From Bradyrhizobium genosp. SA-3 (GTDB taxonomy: Bacteria > Pseudomonadota > Alphaproteobacteria > Rhizobiales > Xanthobacteraceae): a stretch of DNA of 52,174 nt. The notes below the pieces were generated by a model. The model made no database searches. It had not been told where the DNA came from and saw nothing but the letters and a program-made list of their open reading frames with translations. Position numbers and translations under genes: made by a program. Location: the NCBI RefSeq assembly GCF_004212635.1, contig NZ_PSRT01000056.1, positions 1 to 52,174 of the forward strand, read 5' to 3'. Of the stretch, positions 44,838 to 52,174 are shown one piece after another. The stretch's first letter is position 1. Every line of letters starts with the position of its first letter.

Positions 44838-44863
44838 AACGCGGCCCAAGGCTTGGTCGTTCC
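44838..44863 (-). promoter_or_regulatory. EcfG-type promoter (GGAAC-N17-CGTT) for nuoD
   Basis: On the minus strand GGAAC (44863-44859), 17 bases, CGTT (44841-44838): an exact consensus match. The expected leader is about 48 bases. Confidence 0.7.
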
Positions 44864-44935
44864 TAAAGCTCCCGCAGCCTCCTCGGGCCCCGCTGCGAGG
44901 AACTAAACGGCCGCATCGCGTTCCGGCCGAACCTA

Positions 44936-44960
44936 GGAACGCGTGCGTTTGCATTCCGTT
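44936..44960 (+). promoter_or_regulatory. EcfG-type promoter (GGAAC-N16-CGTT) for the 44968 gene and Tal-Tkt
   Basis: GGAAC (44936-44940), 16 bases, CGTT (44957-44960): an exact match on the plus strand. It is divergent from the nuoD promoter, and the two consensus promoters are only 73 bases apart. The following GTG at 44968 would be nearly leaderless. Confidence 0.65.
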
Positions 44961-44967
44961 GAGCAGG

Positions 44968-45357
44968 GTGCAGGGCAGAAGAGTTGAGCACGATCCCGGC
45001 GAAGTCCAGGAGGAGCTGAATATCGAGCGCCAGGCGGCCTACATTCTGTCTATCAAGAACCCCGAGGCCGGGTCTCCGCCCGGCGCGGGACTGTCGGAGC
45101 GGGAAGAGGCGCATTACCCCAAACCGGTCGAGCGGCAATTCCACGGCCGGCGCTTCGCATCGGAAGACCCGCATCTGCTCGACTATGAAGGCGCCGAGTT
45201 CATCCTGATCGGCGCGCGCGTCGATCCTGAACGCGCCTATGGGGTCGATATCGAGACCGAACACGAGACGGCCCGCAATGCCGACATCTTCCGCCACCTC
45301 AAGATGTCGCCGCGCGAGCATCCCATCGGTCCGCTGATCAAGGGCGAATGGCAATAA
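44968..45357 (+). CDS. Conserved hypothetical protein, possibly 5' truncated
   Basis: The part I trust reads EVQEELNIERQAAYILSIKN, then YPKPVERQFHGRRFASEDPH and LLDYEGAEFILIGARVDPER, ending PLIKGEWQ at 45357. It is soluble, acidic and well folded in pattern, and I believe similar sequences occur in other rhizobia, but I know no function. The start is unclear: GTG at 44968 is the best candidate, yet it lies seven bases after a promoter -10 box. The frame runs back to 44299 antisense to nuoD, which is a shadow. The fusion gene follows after 49 bases. Confidence 0.55.
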   Translation: MQGRRVEHDPGEVQEELNIERQAAYILSIKNPEAGSPPGAGLSEREEAHYPKPVERQFHGRRFASEDPHLLDYEGAEFILIGARVDPERAYGVDIETEHETARNADIFRHLKMSPREHPIGPLIKGEWQ

Positions 45358-45406
45358 AGGCAGTGCGTGGTCGGCTTTCCAGGTACTTGAACTAAGGAGA
45401 CCGCAT

Positions 45407-48351
45407 ATGAACCGGACGATCGAACTCTTGGCGCAAGGCCAGAGCTGCTGGATGGATGATCTCACCCGGCGAATGATCGATAGCGGCGATCTGGCACGGC
45501 GGGTTGGCGAGGAAGGCTTGCGTGGTATCACGTCGAATCCGGCCATCTTCGAGAAGGCGGTCGCGGAAGGCGCGGATTACGACGATGACATCGTTCGCGC
45601 GGCCGTGGCGGGCCGCTCCCCGGTGGGCATCTACGAGGAGCTGATTACCACGGACGTCCGGAACGCCTGTGATATCCTGCGCCCAGTGTACGAGGAGACC
45701 GCGGGTGTCGACGGCTTTGTGAGCCTCGAAGTATCGCCCCACCTCGCGCACGACACAGAGGCCTCGATCGAGGAGGCGCGGAGGCTGTGGACACTGGTCG
45801 ACCGGCCCAACCTGTTCATCAAGATTCCCGGCACTCCGGCAGGGGTTCCGGCCGTCGAACAGCTGCTGTTCGAAGGCATCAACGTCAACATCACGCTGCT
45901 GTTCTCGATTTCCCGCTATGAGGCGGTGGCCGAGGCCTACCTGCGAGCGCTTGAACGGCGGCTGGACGCAGGCCGGCCGATCGAACGCATCGCTTCGGTC
46001 GCAAGTTTCTTCCTTAGTCGCATTGATGTGCTCGTCGATCGACTGTTGCGGCAGCGCATCGTGCCCGACCGCCTGCCTCCCGATCCTGATCCACGCAGCC
46101 TTCTGGGCAAGGTCGCGATCGCGAACGCCAAGCTCGCCTATCAGGCATTTAGCCATATCCGGGCGAGTAACCGCTGGATGGCGCTCGCCGAGAAAGGCGC
46201 GCGGGTACAGCGGATGCTATGGGCGAGCACCAGCACCAAGAACCCGGACTATCCGGATCTCATGTATGTCGAGCCGTTGATCGGTCCAATGACCATCAAC
46301 ACGATGACGCGCAAGACCATCGCAGGGTTCCGCGACCACGGCACCGTGCAGGCCACGGTCACGCATGATGTGCAGAGCGCGCGGCGCGTCATGGAAGATC
46401 TGGATCGGCTTGGGGTGTCGTTCGATCTGGTCACGGCCCAGCTCGAGAACGATGCGGTCCAGAAGTTCATCGATCCGCTCGACTCGCTGCTCAAGCTGTT
46501 CGCCGCCAAGGGTGAGCGCGCTGTGGCCTTCCGTGATGTGGACGGTCTGCGCGCAGAGGCCCGCCGGCTGCGGCGACTGGTGATCCGCATGACGACGGAA
46601 GCGGGCTCGGGTCATCCCACCTCTTGCATGTCGTGCGCCGATATCGTGGCAGCGCTGTTCTTCCGCGAGATGCGCTGGGATCCGCACGATGCGACCGCGC
46701 GCAATGTCGATACGTTCGTTCTGTCGAAGGGCCATGCGGCGCCAATCCTGTGGGCGGCCTTGCACGAGGCCGGCGCCATCAGCGAGGATCCCTTGTCACT
46801 GCGGCGGATCGATAGCACGCTGGAAGGCCATCCGACTCCGCTCAATCCATGGATCAGGTCGCGACCGGATCACTCGGACAGGGGCTTGCGGCGGCCAATG
46901 GGCTCGCAGCGGCGAACCGCCTGGACCGCATCGATGCCCGCGTGTTCTGCCTGCTTGGCGACGGCGAATGCTCGGAAGGCTCGGTGTGGGAGGCCGCGCA
47001 GTTTGCTTCGCTCAATGGCCTTGCGAACGTGACGGCGATCGTTGACATCAACGGTCTCGGCCAGAGCGAGGCGGCGCCCTATCACCACGATACCGCGGTG
47101 TTCGCGCGCCGGTTCGCGAGCTTCGGCTGGCGCACCATCGAGATCGACGGTCACGATATGACAGCGATCCTTGCGGCATTTCGGGCCGCGCATGACGGTG
47201 GCCCGACCGCCATCCTCGCGCGTACCATCAAGGGCAAAGGGGTCTCGTTCCTGGAAGGAGCGGACGGATGGCACGGCAAACCGCTCGACCGCAAACAGAT
47301 GTCGCAGGCACTCGACGAACTGGGCGATGAGACGCAGGCGCCGCCCGTCGTCGAGCCACGTCGGGTCGGCCAGATGGCGCGCCCGCAGCGCGTGGCCGCG
47401 GCACACTCCGCTCCCGCCTATCGGCTGGGCGATAAGGTCGCCACCCGCGAGGCGTTCGGGCACGCGCTGGAGAAGCTCGCTGGCGAGGAGCCCGCGCTGG
47501 TAGCGCTTGACGGCGACGTGAAGAACTCCACCGGAACAGAGTCGTTTGCGGCCCGATACCCGGAACGGTTCTTCGAGAGTTTCATCGCCGAGCAGAACAT
47601 GGTCGGCGTCGCCCTCGGACTCGCGGCGGCGGGCAAGATCCCATGTGCAGCGACGTTCGCCTGCTTCCTCACGCGCGCTTATGATTTCATTCGCATGGCG
47701 CAGTATTCGCGGCCCGCCCATCTCATTCTGTGCGGCAGCCATTCCGGTGTTTCGATCGGCGAGGACGGCCCGTCGCAGATGGGCCTTGAGGATCTTGCCA
47801 TGTTCCGCGCCCTGATCGAAAGTACGGTTTTGTATCCGGCAGATGCGGTGAGCGCCGAGCGACTGACCGCGATGGCGGCGCGTACCAATGGCATCGTCTA
47901 CATCCGGACGACACGGCCCAAGACGCCGGTGATCTACTCCAATGCGGAGGAGTTTCCGATCGGCGGCAGCAAGGTGCTGCGCTCGTCGCTGCAAGATCGG
48001 CTCACTGTCGTTGCGGCTGGTATTACGGTGCATGAGGCGTTGGCCGCTTCCGACATGCTCGACGCACGTGGGATTTCGATCCGCGTGATTGATGCCTACT
48101 CGGTGAAGCCTATCGATGTCGTCACGCTATCGGCAGCCGCTCGTGATACCAAGGGGCTGATTGTCGTCGAGGACCACGCGATCGATGGCGGGCTGGGCGA
48201 TGCCGTGTCGACCGCGGTCGGCTCGACGGCGCCGGTGCATCGGCTGGGGATTGCACGACTGCCGCGCTCCGGCACGAAAGACGAATTGCTCGACAGGTAC
48301 GGCATCTCGCGCCGGTCGATTGAAGACAAGGTCCTGCAATTGGCTGCCTGA
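45407..48351 (+). pseudogene. Transaldolase-transketolase fusion, one frameshift in the transketolase part
   Basis: The ATG at 45407 follows AAGGAGA. Residues 1-370 are a transaldolase (GITSNPAIFEKAVAEG; PNLFIKIPGTPAGVPAVE with the Schiff-base Lys; INVNITLLFS). The same frame passes directly into a transketolase (RMTTEAGSGHPTSCMSCADI; VDTFVLSKGHAAPILWAAL), so the fusion is real. After PTPLNPWIR the frame is lost; one extra G at about 46857-46858 would restore VATGSLGQGLAAANG in the second frame, which runs to 48351 with LLGDGECSEGSVWEAAQF (ThDP site). The repaired protein has about 981 residues. It would handle both sugar-phosphate transfers of the non-oxidative pentose phosphate pathway. Confidence 0.85.
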
Positions 48352-48363
48352 AACAAAAATAGA

Positions 48364-48393
48364 CCCCGCCATCCATCGATTGGAATGACGGGG
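48364..48393 (+). terminator. Terminator after the fusion gene
   Basis: CCCCGCCAT pairs with ATGACGGGG (one mismatch). CTTTCACTTTTT follows. It is 13 bases past the stop at 48351. Confidence 0.6.
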
Positions 48394-48432
48394 CTCGAGC
48401 TTTCACTTTTTCAAGGATTCCACCTTTCAAAA

Positions 48433-48524
48433 GTTACTTGCTCTGACTGGATAACGTTACTTGCTCTGACTGGATAACGTTACTTGCTCTGACTGGATAA
48501 CGTTACTTGCTCTGACTGGATAAC
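48433..48524. repeat. Four perfect tandem copies of a 23-bp unit
   Basis: The unit starts GTTACTTGCTCTGACT and ends GGATAAC. Copies lie at 48433, 48456, 48479 and 48502 without any change or spacer. Unit ends are weakly palindromic (GTTA, TAAC). GC content is lower than in the surroundings. Confidence 0.97.
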
Positions 48525-48677
48525 TGCGACACGGCGCAGTCGTTCCCGGAAATTTTGTCCGCGGCCTTTGTTAATGTAGCCTGGTTCCCCGGCGTCCAAA
48601 TAGGACGTTCCTGGAGCACCATGCTGAAGCTGCTCCTTGTATTAGACGAACACGCCCGGTTCCGGTCGGTGCTGGGC

Positions 48678-49118
48678 TCAGGCGGTGGCGGAACTCTGGT
48701 TGTGCTGCTGGCTCGGCCGCGCGATTCCATGCAGTGCCTTGGCAGTCCCTGCCGATTGGCGCACCAAATCGCTAAGCGACACGATCCCGACCAGGCGCTT
48801 GTTCCGGTCCACCACGGGCAATCGCCGTACCTGGATCTCACTCATGTTCGTACAGACGTGAGATATGTCCTCGTCTTCGAAGCAGTATTTCACCTCTTGG
48901 GTCATAGCGTCACGGACCTTGCTGTTCGGCCCTTTGCCGTCCGCGATGCAGCGCACCGCAATATCGCGGTCTGTGATCATGCCCACGAGGCGGTCACCTT
49001 CACCCACGGGCAATACGCCGCAATCGCACTCTTTCATCAGCTTTGCCGCATTCTGTACCGTGTCGTTAGGATTTACGACTTTCGCGTCGCGGGTCATCAC
49101 CTCGCTGATCTTCTTCAT
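48678..49118 (-). CDS. Hrp1-like CBS-pair protein (copy 3)
   Basis: This is a 146-residue two-CBS-domain protein (MKKISEVMTRDAKVVNPNDT; VLPVGEGDRLVGMITDRDIA; VKYCFEDEDI; VRRLPVVDRNKRLVGIVSLS). The KYCFED linker is shared with copies 1 and 2, so these are paralogues. The ATG at 49118 follows AGGAG. A consensus EcfG promoter (GGAAC-N16-CGTT) lies 74 bases upstream. The expected role is adenosyl-nucleotide sensing under stress. Confidence 0.87.
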   Translation of the reverse strand: MKKISEVMTRDAKVVNPNDTVQNAAKLMKECDCGVLPVGEGDRLVGMITDRDIAVRCIADGKGPNSKVRDAMTQEVKYCFEDEDISHVCTNMSEIQVRRLPVVDRNKRLVGIVSLSDLVRQSAGTAKALHGIARPSQQHNQSSATA

Positions 49119-49184
49119 GGTCGACTCCTATGCCGGTCTGCCCCGACAAATTTCGATTATGCGGGGGCTTCTTCGATTGATATG

Positions 49185-49367
49185 TCAACACAACGGAGGC
49201 GACGATCGTGCGTTCCAAAGACGACTAGTTCTGATCCGTGCAGAGAAGCCGTCGGCGAACTGCTCCCACAGGAGCCGCATAGCATCCAATACGCGGCGAT
49301 CATGGATGCCACGACGCGCGAGTTGAACGTCGACCATGCGGTTGCGAAGATCTGGAAATTCGCTCAT
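49185..49367 (-). pseudogene. Start of a protein-L-isoaspartate methyltransferase (pcm remnant)
   Basis: The ATG at 49367 opens FPDLRNRMVDVQLARRGIHD, then RRVLDAMRLLWEQF, which matches the N-terminal 35-40 residues of Pcm proteins. The SAM-binding domain is absent, and sequence after FADGFSARI is unrelated. Pcm repairs isoaspartyl damage in ageing proteins and is a typical stress gene. The fragment contains the promoter of CBS copy 3. Confidence 0.65.
49192..49216 (-). promoter_or_regulatory. EcfG-type promoter (GGAAC-N16-CGTT) for CBS copy 3
   Basis: On the minus strand GGAAC (49216-49212), 16 bases, CGTT (49195-49192): an exact match, about 70 bases before the ATG at 49118. Confidence 0.65.
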
Positions 49368-49411
49368 GCAGTCTTCCGTCGAAAGTGCCGTATAAGAAAT
49401 TACGGCCTGTT

Positions 49412-49870
49412 TCAGCCTGGCCCCACCGCCATGCCCTTCTCGGCGAGTTCCTTCTTCGCATGCTCGTTCTTGCCGAGGTGTGTCAGGCGCATCCCGCGCA
49501 GCACGTTCGGCGCCTTGGTGAACTGGACGTTGTCATAACCCACGATCTCGACGCGGTTGCCCCACGGATCGCGAAAATCGAGGAAGGGTCCATCGATCAC
49601 GGCGACACCCGCGGCGTCCAGCGCCTTGCGCGCCGCTTCTTTGTCGTCGACCACGAGCCCGAAATGGCGGCCGTCGTCCGCAGCTTGCCGGCGGCCTTTC
49701 TGCAGCGCGATGAACTGGTCGCCCAGATCGATGAAGGCCATGGTGTCGGTCTTGCCACGTAGCTCGAAGCTGAAGAGACGGCCGTAGAATGCCAGTGCTT
49801 CTTCAATATCTCCGACCTCCAAAGCTATGTGGTTGAAGCCAATGGCGCGCGGCCTTGCGAACTCAGTCAT
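49412..49870 (-). CDS. VOC (glyoxalase/dioxygenase)-family protein
   Basis: This 152-residue protein has the vicinal oxygen chelate fold: GFNHIALEVGDIEEALAFYG, FIDLGDQFIALQKG, RHFGLVVDDKEAARKALDAA and FLDFRDPWGNRVEIVGY. The metal ligands His, His and Glu (in NHIAL, RHFGL and VEIVG) appear present. Members include glyoxalases, dioxygenases and resistance proteins; the substrate is not readable. AGGAGA precedes the ATG at 49870. It stands alone. Confidence 0.88.
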   Translation of the reverse strand: MTEFARPRAIGFNHIALEVGDIEEALAFYGRLFSFELRGKTDTMAFIDLGDQFIALQKGRRQAADDGRHFGLVVDDKEAARKALDAAGVAVIDGPFLDFRDPWGNRVEIVGYDNVQFTKAPNVLRGMRLTHLGKNEHAKKELAEKGMAVGPG

Positions 49871-50072
49871 TGGATTCTCCTCTTTTGCCTACCTATCGAT
49901 CAGGTGGGTAGACTCAGACCAAGCCGCAATCGCTTCAGCTCCGATTGGCATCGGACCATCTTTGCGCGTTTGTACGGCATTGCTTGCCGTTCGAGGGCGA
50001 TTGCGAAGAAAGCAATGCTGAAATGCTGCGATTGTCGGCAGTTTGCGTCGCTGCGGCTGGTATCGAACGTCT

Positions 50073-51125
50073 TCATCGCGGGCCCTTTCGGGCTTCAGAG
50101 GAGCCAATCGGCGACTCACCTGACAGCCTGTCGTGTCCAGATTCGAAATGGTGCACTGCGGTCGGCCTTCGTTTCTTTGGGCGACCGGAACGATGTAGGC
50201 CCCGCACTTCCTGCTGTTGAAAGAGCTCACAGCAGACGTCACGCAACCATTGGCTTGCCGGGTCGTGATGGAAGCGGGCGTGCCAATATTGCTTCACCGT
50301 AAACCCGGCAATCGCCAGCGGGCAGTCGAGCACGCGCAGTCCGTAATAGTGAGCCAACGTTTCGCCGATGTGCCTTGGAAGGGTGGCGATCAGGTCAGTC
50401 GTCCCGACGATTGCGGGTAACCCCAAAAAGCCCGGTAGCTCAAGCGCAACGTCAAGGACCATCCGCTGCTGCTGTAGCGCATCCGCGAGCAACTGATGTC
50501 CGGTGCCGGAGCGAATGAGGACGTGCGCCTCACGCCTGAAATCCTTTGCGGTGATGCGGTCGCGGATCCGGGCATGTCTTGCGTTCGCCAAGCAGACCCA
50601 ATCCTGCGGAAAGAGTGCCTGTTGGAAGTGCCCAGCGTCGAGGTCCGAGATGTAGCCGAGCGCCAGATCGGCCTCGCCAGACTGCAGCATTCGTGGGGTA
50701 TCGCCGCCGATCTGCGCTGCCTCAATGCGGATGCCCGGAGCAACACGACGAACGTGGGCGAGGATGGCCGGAAGGAGCGTGATATGGCTCGCATCCGTCA
50801 TGCAGATGACGAAGCGGCGTTTTGCAGTCGCCGGATCAAACTCAGGGCGAAGCTCGGCGAGACGACGCAGCATCTCCAACGCCTGTCTGGCCGTGCCGAT
50901 GAGAGCCTCGGCGCGCGGGGTCGGCAGCATTCCCTCCGCCGACCGGATGAAGAGCGGATCGTCCAGTTCCTTTCGCAGGCGCGCCAGCCAGATCGAAATG
51001 GTCGGCTGACTCTGACCGAGCTTCTCGGCCGCTTTGGTGACGCTGCCCGTGGTGAACAAGGCATCGAAGAGCCGGAGCAGGCGCGGCTCCAGCAGGTTCG
51101 TCTCAGGGAGATCCCGGTGCTTCAT
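50073..51125 (-). CDS. LysR-type transcriptional regulator
   Basis: This is a 350-residue regulator. I chose the ATG at 51125 (MKHRDLPETNLLEPRLLRLF) over the TTG at 51137. The winged helix-turn-helix spans about residues 20-75 (FTTGSVTKAAEKLGQSQPTI). The rest is the effector-binding domain (DLALGYISDLDAGHFQQ). The last 40 residues are an extra basic tail. It is divergent from the ketopantoate-reductase gene, which it probably regulates. A T-N11-A palindrome overlaps its own start codon and suggests autoregulation. Confidence 0.88.
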   Translation of the reverse strand: MKHRDLPETNLLEPRLLRLFDALFTTGSVTKAAEKLGQSQPTISIWLARLRKELDDPLFIRSAEGMLPTPRAEALIGTARQALEMLRRLAELRPEFDPATAKRRFVICMTDASHITLLPAILAHVRRVAPGIRIEAAQIGGDTPRMLQSGEADLALGYISDLDAGHFQQALFPQDWVCLANARHARIRDRITAKDFRREAHVLIRSGTGHQLLADALQQQRMVLDVALELPGFLGLPAIVGTTDLIATLPRHIGETLAHYYGLRVLDCPLAIAGFTVKQYWHARFHHDPASQWLRDVCCELFQQQEVRGLHRSGRPKKRRPTAVHHFESGHDRLSGESPIGSSEARKGPR

Positions 51126-51138
51126 TGCAATCTGCAAT
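51124..51138. promoter_or_regulatory. LysR-type operator (ATTGCA-N3-TGCAAT)
   Basis: A perfect dyad containing TTGCAATCTGCAA, which is the T-N11-A core recognised by LysR regulators. It covers the regulator's own start codon and lies about 90 bases from the divergent gene. Confidence 0.55.
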
Positions 51139-51227
51139 AATGGTTATAAGGATCATAGCATATCCAAATACAGGGCAGCCTGCTACCACGCTTCCGACGC
51201 CAAAAAAGGCGCGGGAGAAACGTTCGG

Positions 51228-52172
51228 ATGAGGATCTGCTTTATCGGAGCGGGGGCCCTGGGCTCGACCATCGGCGGCACGCTGGCGCGCGGTGGGGCCG
51301 AGGTTTGGTTGATCGATCCGTTTCAGGCTCATGTCGAGGCGATCAATGCTGGTGGTCTACGGATGCTCGAAGGTGGCGCCGAGACCGTTGTGAAGGTCTC
51401 TGCCTGCACCTCCGCGGCCCAGGTCGGCGTAGTGGCGGACCTCGTCATCGTCCTCGTCAAATCCTACCACACGCGGGATGCGATCCGGGCGGCAGCGCCG
51501 ATCATCGGGCCGCAGACGGTTGTGATGTCGCTTCAAAACGGTCTGGGTCACGAGGACATCCTTTCGGAGGAAGTTGGTCGTGACCGGGTCATGGCAGGCA
51601 AGACCTACGTTGGCGGCGTGCTGGTTGGCCCCGGTTATGTTCGCTCGGGGGTCATCGGCAAGGAAACCATCATCGGCGAACTTGATGGACGCTTGACGGA
51701 ACGCGCACAGCGAATTTCCGAGACTTTCAATCGTGCCGGCATTCTCACGCTGCTCAGCGACAATATCTTGGGCACGATGTGGGACAAGTTGTTCATCAAT
51801 GTCGCCGGAGGAGGAATTACCGCCGTTACCGCGCTGACCTATGGCGGTCTCTATTCACTACCGATCCTGGAAGATTGCGCGCTGGCCGCAATCTCAGAGG
51901 GCATCGCGGTCGCGCAAGCCGCTGGCGTGAAGATCTCGATTACCGACCCGCGGCGCGCTTGGACGATGGCATCCGCTGGTCTACCGCCCGAGTTCAAGAC
52001 GTCGATGTTGCAGAGTTTGCAGGCCGGCAACCTGACCGAGGTTGATTACATTCACGGCTCGGTCGTGCGTTGGGGCGCCAAGCTCAACGTGCCGACCCCC
52101 GTCAATTCTACCCTCGTCGCGTTGGTCAAAGGGCTCGAATACGCTCGCAGCGATTATCCAGGAAAGGCCTGA
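51228..52172 (+). CDS. Ketopantoate reductase (PanE/ApbA)-family protein
   Basis: This 314-residue NADP-dependent reductase starts MRICFIGAGALGSTIGGTLA, a GxGxxG Rossmann motif. VKSYHTRDAI, MSLQNGLGHEDIL and the C-terminal LQAGNLTEVDYIHGSVVRWG, with the conserved catalytic-domain Lys and Glu region, follow the ApbA/PanE pattern. PanE makes pantoate for CoA synthesis, but many family members act on other 2-keto acids. The stop codon (TGA) ends two bases before the window end. It is divergent from the LysR gene and is likely its target, which would be unusual for a housekeeping panE. Confidence 0.87.
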   Translation: MRICFIGAGALGSTIGGTLARGGAEVWLIDPFQAHVEAINAGGLRMLEGGAETVVKVSACTSAAQVGVVADLVIVLVKSYHTRDAIRAAAPIIGPQTVVMSLQNGLGHEDILSEEVGRDRVMAGKTYVGGVLVGPGYVRSGVIGKETIIGELDGRLTERAQRISETFNRAGILTLLSDNILGTMWDKLFINVAGGGITAVTALTYGGLYSLPILEDCALAAISEGIAVAQAAGVKISITDPRRAWTMASAGLPPEFKTSMLQSLQAGNLTEVDYIHGSVVRWGAKLNVPTPVNSTLVALVKGLEYARSDYPGKA

Positions 52173-52174
52173 GA

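Larger units (their letters stand above)
48352..48677. other. Convergent intergenic stretch with terminator and tandem repeat
   Basis: No gene is seen in these 326 bases. They contain the terminator at 48364-48393 and the 23-bp tandem repeat at 48433-48524. The remaining sequence up to the CBS stop is unremarkable. Confidence 0.6.

Noticed and set aside
44899..44922. Second EcfG-like match upstream of 44968 (GGAAC-N15-CGTT)
   Set aside because: The spacer is one base too short, and a perfect N16 site lies 37 bases further on.
44299..44960. Long plus-strand frame antisense to nuoD leading into the 44968 gene
   Set aside because: It mirrors nuoD codons; only the part after about 44968 has its own protein character.
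48433..48524. CRISPR array
   Set aside because: The 23-bp units are directly adjacent with no spacers, and no cas gene is present.
27449..49190. FixK/FNR boxes (TTGA-N6-TCAA) in the stress cluster
   Set aside because: I checked several gene upstreams for this dyad because the content recalls low-oxygen regulons. None matched well, while EcfG-type sites did.

Overview
This window is from a high-GC alphaproteobacterium, most likely Bradyrhizobium or a close relative. The reasons are the many branched-chain amino acid type (Liv) ABC transporters, the long GC-rich palindromic intergenic repeats, the protein style, and promoters of the alphaproteobacterial EcfG type. Species assignment is inference; no database was searched.

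Region 1 (1-17 kb) looks like stable backbone. It holds the end of a Gly/Tyr-rich protein, a frameshifted CmcJ-like gene, an RlpA-like protein and a Gfo/Idh/MocA oxidoreductase. A Liv-type uptake operon follows, with two binding proteins, a fused LivG-LivF ATPase, LivM and LivH. Then come a FAD amine oxidase and an SMP-30 lactonase, leuA with a leucine-rich leader peptide, an orphan DctP binding protein, a Spy/LTXXQ protein and tRNA-Lys(CTT).

Region 2 (17.03-24.78 kb) is bounded by the intact tRNA-Lys and a 48-bp exact copy of its 3' part. Between them lies a second complete liv operon with an acyl-CoA synthetase as first gene. This is the signature of a tRNA-targeted genomic island, but no integrase is visible.

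Region 3 (25-49 kb) is accessory DNA with a stress-response flavour. It includes an S41-family protein, a nucleotidyltransferase plus metallophosphoesterase operon, three Hrp1-like CBS-pair proteins, and a PrpD-like plus phosphosulfolactate-synthase-like pair. It also has a cysteine-free uracil-DNA glycosylase, remnants of ligase D, greA and pcm, a site-2 protease with CBS domains, and a hydrolase/phosphoribosyltransferase/HIT operon. An APH-like kinase, a PRPP synthetase, a lone NuoD and a transaldolase-transketolase fusion complete it. By eye I find about nine GGAAC-N16/17-(C/T)GTT promoters here, most of them just upstream of a gene on the correct strand. That is the signature of the alphaproteobacterial general stress response (PhyR-NepR-EcfG). 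The gene set recalls the mycobacterial dormancy regulon.

Region 4 (49.4-52.2 kb) has a VOC-family protein and a LysR regulator divergent from a ketopantoate-reductase family gene, with a T-N11-A site over the LysR start codon.

Five genes are each broken by what looks like one missing base, three of them clearly and a fourth probably in a homopolymer run. This may be a base-calling problem rather than real decay. Other remnants (greA, pcm, ligD ends) involve larger deletions and look real.
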